Positions 6,213 to 10,321 of a DNA stretch of 10,321 nt are shown in pieces; the first letter of the stretch is position 1, and each line of letters starts with the position of its first letter. A model generated the notes under the pieces. The model saw only the letters and a program-made list of their open reading frames with translations, was not told the DNA's origin and ran no database searches. The DNA is from Chlorobiota bacterium (lineage in GTDB: Bacteria; Bacteroidota; Bacteroidia; Bacteroidales; F082). Location: contig JAUXBM010000037.1 in the NCBI GenBank assembly GCA_030619415.1, forward strand, positions 1 to 10,321, in the 5' to 3' direction. The translations under genes and the position numbers were made by a program.

Positions 6213-6617
6213 ATGATTATGAAGTTGTTAAGAATTGCAATCATTTTTTTATTTTTTGGGATTCTCTCTTGTTCAACTGTGGAGGATGGAGGTGGCGCAA
6301 CCCCAGTTGATGAGACTCAGAAATTTCTTGGCAAGTGGAATGTCAGCGATCAGCCGGCACGATTGAATTATGTTGTTGAGATTACAAAACGTCCGGGGTA
6401 TGACAATGAAATTATCCTGGATAATTTTGCCGATTTAGGTAGTCAGGCCACCGGACTGGTGGTGAAAAATAATATCATTATCGATCAACAATCTCTTGGA
6501 GGCCCTTATAGTACTGAAGGTACGGGCTTGTTTATAAACGCAAATAAACTTGAGATAGATTTTTTTCTGGATGATGGCATTGATAAAGAAGCCCGGAAAT
6601 CCATTTATACAAAATAG
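6213..6617 (+). CDS. Small lipoprotein, lipocalin-like appearance
   Basis: From the ATG at 6213 (6219 is equally possible) this is a 134-residue lipoprotein. A hydrophobic segment (KLLRIAIIFLFFGILSC) ends in a lipobox with Cys20. The mature part opens with a Gly/Asp linker and then FLGKWNVSD, followed by alternating strands (YVVEITK, EIILDNFADLG, TGLVVKNNIIIDQQ, GTGLFINANKLEIDFFLDDG) and a final SIYTK. This pattern of short beta strands starting from G-K/T-W and ending in YTK is common in small Bacteroidota surface lipoproteins and resembles a lipocalin-like barrel, but I cannot name a family with confidence. A start at 6180 would overlap the previous gene and put 11 odd residues before the signal. 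It follows the T9SS thioredoxin gene closely and converges with the DUF4296 gene, leaving 5 bp between stops. Confidence 0.75.
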   Translation: MIMKLLRIAIIFLFFGILSCSTVEDGGGATPVDETQKFLGKWNVSDQPARLNYVVEITKRPGYDNEIILDNFADLGSQATGLVVKNNIIIDQQSLGGPYSTEGTGLFINANKLEIDFFLDDGIDKEARKSIYTK

Positions 6618-6622
6618 TCGGG

Positions 6623-7054
6623 CTAATCATTCTCGGCCTCTTTTTCGTTGTCAATTTTCTGCTGTTCAGCTTTTTTGATCGTATCCAACTCGGCCGCCTT
6701 CAATTCAATTTCGGTTTGTTGCATACTTAATTTAGTAAGCACTTTCTCCATAATTTTTTCCATCACTTTAGGCTGCGTATTATAAAAATCGATGTTTTCA
6801 ATTAATTGTTCGTGGGTAATCCCATGATGATCAAAAACAACCTGAAACAATGAATCATTATACTCATCACCTTTTTTTTTATTCTCTTTTCGTTGAAGTG
6901 TGATAATGCCTTCTGCCAGTTGAACATCCGACATAATAACAACCATTTCGTTTTGCGAAAAAAGCGGATCAGGTTCTTCAACCAACGGTTTATTCTCATT
7001 GTAGCATGAAATAAGAAAAATAAGGAATGAAAGGAGGAATAAATTCTTGCCCAT
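6623..7054 (-). CDS. DUF4296 lipoprotein
   Basis: A 143-residue lipoprotein with signal MGKNLFLLSFLIFLISC (lipidated Cys17). The body fits the DUF4296 pattern of Bacteroidota: PDPLFSQNEMVVIMSDVQLAEG (about 28-49), then SLFQVVFDHHGITHEQLIENIDFYNTQPKVMEKIMEKVLTKL, the HGIT-x-EQ-x-x-x-x-x-x-Y-x-x-x-P core, followed by a long charged helix rich in Glu and Lys. The function of the family is unknown; the charged helical tail could form a coiled coil in the periplasm. The ATG is 2 nt past the recQ stop codon, so translation is likely coupled to recQ. The linkage may be only transcriptional. Confidence 0.85.
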   Translation of the reverse strand: MGKNLFLLSFLIFLISCYNENKPLVEEPDPLFSQNEMVVIMSDVQLAEGIITLQRKENKKKGDEYNDSLFQVVFDHHGITHEQLIENIDFYNTQPKVMEKIMEKVLTKLSMQQTEIELKAAELDTIKKAEQQKIDNEKEAEND

Positions 7055-7056
7055 GA

Positions 7057-9261
7057 TCAGTTACCCACTTCCGACATGTATTTAATGCGCATTAGCCTGA
7101 CTTCTTCTTCGGTGTATTCCGATTCGCCTAACTCCAGCAAAGCCTCATCGATAGAATCAGTTTCGGCCTCTGAAAAGTATTCATAAATGTCTTCCTGGTG
7201 GTATTCATCAACATGTTCGTCGGTATAGTAATTGATGTCAAGTCGGGTTCCCGAGGATACAATCGTCTCAATTTCAGAAAGTATCTCACTTAACGAAAGG
7301 TTCTTGCCATGTGCGATATCTTTGAGGGGTAATTTGCGGTCGATGCTTTTGATGATATACACCTTTAATCCTGATTTGTTAACCACCGACTTAATTACCA
7401 TGTCGTTCGGTCGCGTAATTTCGTTGTCCTCAACATACTCTTTAATCAATTCAAGAAAAGGCTCTCCGTATTTTGTAGCTTTCCCTGTGCCTACTCCAAT
7501 TATTTGTGTTAATTCTGCTGCTTTAATCGGGTATTGAATCGCCATATCCTCCAGCGACGGATCCTGGAATATCACAAAAGGAGGCAGGTTTTCTTCCCTC
7601 GACAATTCTTTGCGGAGATCTTTCAACATCGCGAAAAGAACAGGATCGGCCCCACTGGTTTTTTGCCCGCCATTTTTTGTAATGATTGAATCATCTTCAT
7701 CGCTTTCATAATCGTGGTCTTTTGCGATCATGATGCTGTATGGGGCTTTTATAAACGCTCTTCCTTTTTCAGTCATTTTGAGAATTCCGTAATTCTCAAT
7801 CTCCTTCTCGATAAGTCTGTGGATAAGTCCTTGCCGGATAACCGTATTCCAATATTTAGAATCGTGTTCCTGGCCTTTACTGAAAAATTCAGACTTGTCA
7901 AGCTTGATCGATTTGACGTCACCACTCTTTTTGCCCGACAACACATCTGCAATTATTTTGGCTTTAAATTGTTGCTTGGTATGCTCAACAGCCCGCAGCA
8001 TCAACTTCATTTCATTTTTGCCTTCGAATTTTTCTTTTGGGTTCAAACAGTTATCGCATGCTCCACAATTTTCTTTTGGGGAATATTCGCCAAAATAATG
8101 CAACAACAATTTATGACGGCATACCGATGATTCGGCATAAGTTACTGTTTCAAATAATAATTCCTTGGCAATTTCCTGCTCGGCGACAGGCTTGTCTTTC
8201 ATAAATTTTTCCAGCTTCTGAATGTCATCGTAACTGTAGAAAGTAATACAATTTCCTTCCCCTCCATCACGTCCGCCCCTGCCGGTTTCCTGGTAATATC
8301 CTTCGATGCTTTTAGGAATGTCGTGATGGATTACGAAACGGATATCCGGTTTGTCGATGCCCATGCCAAAAGCAATGGTAGCGACAATTACCTCCACATC
8401 TTCCATCAAAAACATATCCTGGTTATTGCGCCTGGTGGCAGCATCCAGGCCTGCATGATAGGGCAAAGCACGGATGCCATTAACCACAAGTGTTTCAGCA
8501 AGTTCTTCAACTTTTTTTCGGGATAAACAATAAACTATTCCCGATTTTGAAGGTTGTGTCTTAATGTATTTAATGATGTCTTTTATAACTGTCTTGCCTT
8601 TTGGCCTGACTTCATAATAAAGGTTTTCCCTGTCGAAAGATGATTTATATACTATCGCATCAGGAATTTCCAGGTTTTTTAATATATCCTCCTGAACTTT
8701 CAGTGTTGCCGTGGCTGTAAGGGCAATAACCGGAACTTTTTGACCAATTGCATCAATAATGGGTCTTAATTTTCGGTACTCTGGCCTGAAATCATGGCCC
8801 CATTCTGAGATACAATGTGCCTCATCGATGGCATAAAAAGAGATTTTTATTTTCTGAAGGAACTGAATGTTATCTTTTTTAGTTAACGACTCGGGAGCCA
8901 TGTACAATAGCTTCGTCTTCTTGGCCAACAGATCTTCCTTCACTTGGTTGAGCTCTGCTTTCGACAAGGATGAGTTCATTACATGTGCAATGCCACTTTG
9001 CGATCCAAAGTTCCGAATCATATCAACCTGGTTTTTCATCAGGGCAATTAAAGGCGACACAACGATTGCCGTTCCCTCGTTTAACAAAGCCGGCAATTGG
9101 TAGCAAAGCGACTTGCCACCACCGGTGGGCATTACCACGAAGGTATCTTCCTTTTCCATCAAACTGTGAATGATGGGCTCTTGCGTACCTTTAAAACTTG
9201 AAAACCCAAAAAAGGATTTCAATAAATCTGCCAATCCATATTTATCTTTTGCACTCCCCAT
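7057..9261 (-). CDS. recQ: ATP-dependent DNA helicase RecQ
   Basis: RecQ is a 3'-to-5' DNA helicase of the recombination and replication-fork repair pathways. At 734 residues it is longer than E. coli RecQ (about 609) and has the form usual in Bacteroidota. Motifs in order: FKGTQEPII (motif 0, 23-31), Walker A TGGGKS (46-51), DEAH (146-149), the RecQ aromatic loop region HCISEWGHDFRP (149-160), SAT-like LTATAT (181-186), and motif VI with QETGRGGRDG (324-333). The Cys4 zinc site is complete (Cys381, 399, 402, 405). A winged-helix RQC domain follows to about 510, an HRDC domain at about 539-612, and a C-terminal helix-turn-helix extension with an acidic linker (about 615-734). No key residue is missing. 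The ATG at 9261 begins MGSAKDKYG. It is divergent from kdsD and precedes the DUF4296 gene. Confidence 0.97.
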   Translation of the reverse strand: MGSAKDKYGLADLLKSFFGFSSFKGTQEPIIHSLMEKEDTFVVMPTGGGKSLCYQLPALLNEGTAIVVSPLIALMKNQVDMIRNFGSQSGIAHVMNSSLSKAELNQVKEDLLAKKTKLLYMAPESLTKKDNIQFLQKIKISFYAIDEAHCISEWGHDFRPEYRKLRPIIDAIGQKVPVIALTATATLKVQEDILKNLEIPDAIVYKSSFDRENLYYEVRPKGKTVIKDIIKYIKTQPSKSGIVYCLSRKKVEELAETLVVNGIRALPYHAGLDAATRRNNQDMFLMEDVEVIVATIAFGMGIDKPDIRFVIHHDIPKSIEGYYQETGRGGRDGGEGNCITFYSYDDIQKLEKFMKDKPVAEQEIAKELLFETVTYAESSVCRHKLLLHYFGEYSPKENCGACDNCLNPKEKFEGKNEMKLMLRAVEHTKQQFKAKIIADVLSGKKSGDVKSIKLDKSEFFSKGQEHDSKYWNTVIRQGLIHRLIEKEIENYGILKMTEKGRAFIKAPYSIMIAKDHDYESDEDDSIITKNGGQKTSGADPVLFAMLKDLRKELSREENLPPFVIFQDPSLEDMAIQYPIKAAELTQIIGVGTGKATKYGEPFLELIKEYVEDNEITRPNDMVIKSVVNKSGLKVYIIKSIDRKLPLKDIAHGKNLSLSEILSEIETIVSSGTRLDINYYTDEHVDEYHQEDIYEYFSEAETDSIDEALLELGESEYTEEEVRLMRIKYMSEVGN

Positions 9262-9270
9262 TGTTTAGAT

Positions 9271-9285
9271 AGATAAAATTTATCT
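9271..9285. repeat. 15-bp palindrome overlapping kdsD -7 box
   Basis: AGATAAA-A-TTTATCT is a perfect 7-bp inverted repeat around one base, 10 bp before the recQ start codon and overlapping the kdsD -7 box. It is AT-rich, so chance is possible; a dimeric repressor acting on both genes is the alternative. Confidence 0.35.
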
Positions 9286-9288
9286 TTG
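9281..9288 (+). promoter_or_regulatory. Bacteroidetes -7 box for kdsD
   Basis: TATCTTTG matches TAnnTTTG exactly and is the same octamer as the tRNA-fMet box. A TTG (9261-9263) lies 17 bp upstream and could be the -33 element; it overlaps the recQ start codon. Transcription would begin near 9295, giving a leader of about 118 nt. Confidence 0.5.
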
Positions 9289-9362
9289 CATACATATTAC
9301 AATAAAACCTCGCGTTAAGTTCTGAAAAAGAGGAAATTGCATCACTAGTAATGAAGCTTACA

Positions 9363-9370
9363 CAAATATA
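9363..9370 (-). promoter_or_regulatory. Possible -7 box for recQ
   Basis: On the minus strand this reads TATATTTG, matching TAnnTTTG. It lies about 100 bp before the recQ ATG, inside the kdsD leader. A TTG about 22 bp upstream is a weak -33 candidate. Confidence 0.35.
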
Positions 9371-9393
9371 ACAATAAAATATTTCTTTTACAC

Positions 9394-9412
9394 AACTTTT
9401 AAAAAAAAAGTT
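9394..9412 (+). promoter_or_regulatory. Hairpin directly before kdsD TTG start
   Basis: AACTTTT (9394-9400) and AAAAGTT (9406-9412) form a 7-bp stem with a five-A loop, ending at the base before the TTG codon. The stem is weak and AT-rich; it could modulate initiation, or be chance in a poly-A leader. Confidence 0.3.
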
Positions 9413-10321
9413 TTGAGCATTCAGGAGAAAATAAAACGGACAGCCATTGAGGCAATTGAAAATGAACATGCTGCTATTATTCGGTTACTGGAATCAGTAA
9501 ATGAGGACTTTATAAAATCAGTTGAATTAATATATCATTCAAGCGGACGTGTGATAGTTACGGGCATTGGTAAAAGTGCAATCATTGCACAAAAGATTGT
9601 GGCTACATTAAACTCAACAGGGACACCTGCAATTTTTATGCACGCAGCTGATGCCATCCATGGCGATCTTGGGCTAGTTAGAAAGGATGATATTGTGGTG
9701 GCTCTGTCAAAAAGCGGAGAGACACCGGAGATTAAAATTTTGATTCCTCTGCTCAAAGCCCGCATTAATACATTGATTGCGCTGGTAGGAAATACATCCT
9801 CCTATTTGGCAAAACAGGCTGACCTTATCCTTGATTCCACGGTTGCGAAAGAAGCCTGCCCAAATAACCTTGCACCTACCACGAGTACAACTGCACAATT
9901 GGTATTGGGAGACGCACTGGCAATAAGCTTGTTGGAACTTAGAGGGTTTACAGCAGCTGATTTTGCGAAGTTCCATCCGGGAGGGGCTCTCGGTAAAAAG
10001 ATGTTTATGCGGGTCGAAGATCTTTCGGTAAACAACGAAAAACCACAAGTTGATGTCGATGAAACGATGGACAATGTGATTATCGAGATTTCTTCCAAAA
10101 GACTTGGAACTACTGCCGTAATAGAAAATGGTAATCTCGTTGGAGTAATTACTGATGGCGATTTGCGTAGAATGATTCAGAAGTATCCAAATTACCAGAC
10201 ATTAAAAGCAAGCGATGCGATGTCTGCAAATCCTCAAACAATCGGACACGATGAATTAGTGGTTAATGCACTTGCCATAATGCGTAACAATAATATTACT
10301 CAACTTCCCGTGCTAAAAGAC
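9413..10321 (+). CDS. kdsD: Arabinose-5-phosphate isomerase KdsD/KpsF (3' end missing)
   Basis: KdsD converts D-ribulose 5-phosphate to D-arabinose 5-phosphate, the first step toward Kdo for lipopolysaccharide. 303 codons are visible and the frame is still open at the window end. A SIS sugar isomerase domain (about 40-175) shows VTGIGKSA (Lys54), LSKSGETPEIK (Glu106), KEACPNNLAPTTSTT (Glu147) and FAKFHPGGALGKK (His188). These keep the spacing of the four catalytic residues described in E. coli KdsD (offset by five). Two CBS domains follow (about 204-262, and from 270, cut off). No ATG lies in frame between the upstream TGA at 9323 and the SIS domain. The TTG at 9413 gives a sensible start (SIQEKIKRTAIEAIENEHAAI), so a TTG initiation codon is inferred. 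The gene is divergent from recQ. The C-terminus is outside the window. Confidence 0.95.
   Translation, partial: MSIQEKIKRTAIEAIENEHAAIIRLLESVNEDFIKSVELIYHSSGRVIVTGIGKSAIIAQKIVATLNSTGTPAIFMHAADAIHGDLGLVRKDDIVVALSKSGETPEIKILIPLLKARINTLIALVGNTSSYLAKQADLILDSTVAKEACPNNLAPTTSTTAQLVLGDALAISLLELRGFTAADFAKFHPGGALGKKMFMRVEDLSVNNEKPQVDVDETMDNVIIEISSKRLGTTAVIENGNLVGVITDGDLRRMIQKYPNYQTLKASDAMSANPQTIGHDELVVNALAIMRNNNITQLPVLKD

Larger units (their letters stand above)
9262..9412. other. recQ-kdsD divergent regulatory region
   Basis: This 151-bp region holds promoter-like boxes on both strands (9281-9288 on + and 9363-9370 on -), a 15-bp palindrome and a hairpin at the kdsD start. It contains only a six-codon ATG frame at 9351 and no credible gene. 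Confidence 0.5.

Noticed and set aside
7714..8130. 138-residue plus-strand frame
   Set aside because: It is antisense to the RQC/zinc region of recQ, which is intact; no supporting signal.
9351..9371. ATG at 9351 as the kdsD start
   Set aside because: It is in a different frame and stops after six codons.

Overview
The window looks like the chromosome of a member of the Bacteroidota, probably near Bacteroidales/Marinilabiliales. The evidence is a secreted protein with a type IX secretion (Por) C-terminal sorting domain, a DUF4296 lipoprotein, a 734-residue RecQ of the Bacteroidetes type, TAnnTTTG promoter boxes (TATCTTTG) ahead of a tRNA and of kdsD, tRNA without encoded CCA, and AT-rich starts with little Shine-Dalgarno sequence. 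The genus cannot be named from this sequence alone.

Layout. Positions 1-399 (+) hold the 3' end of a MORN-repeat (YwqK-like) gene. Converging on it is a four-gene minus-strand cluster, in order of transcription era (4111-3230), der (3166-1859), an S4-domain RNA-binding protein of the Hsp15 type (1855-1475) and a lipoprotein of the endonuclease/exonuclease/phosphatase fold (1461-406). The first three point to ribosome assembly and quality control. The last lies directly downstream and is probably co-transcribed.

Positions 4152-4709 hold the most unusual structure. An intact initiator tRNA-fMet with its terminator is followed after 18 bp by a 94-residue GIY-YIG nuclease gene. That gene runs into a degenerate copy of the same tRNA, whose last 40 bp (T-arm, acceptor 3' strand and flank) is an exact direct repeat, followed by a second terminator. 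This resembles a minimal nuclease cassette inserted at, or duplicating, the 3' end of the initiator tRNA gene.

Positions 4756-5186 hold a minus-strand mini-operon: a 48-residue double-CxxC zinc-ribbon protein, then a 60-residue unknown. It has a clear terminator and a 17-bp palindrome just ahead of it. Positions 5351-6617 (+) hold a 16-codon signal-peptide-like mini-ORF, a secreted thioredoxin-fold protein with CGPC and a T9SS tail, and a small lipoprotein with a lipocalin-like look.

Positions 6623-9261 (-) hold recQ followed 2 nt later by a DUF4296 lipoprotein gene. Divergent from recQ is kdsD (arabinose-5-phosphate isomerase, SIS plus CBS), which starts at a TTG codon at 9413 and runs off the window. 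The intergenic region between recQ and kdsD carries promoter-like boxes on both strands, placed so that the two transcripts would overlap. Apart from the tRNA/GIY-YIG cassette and the zinc-ribbon mini-operon, the region reads as ordinary core genome.
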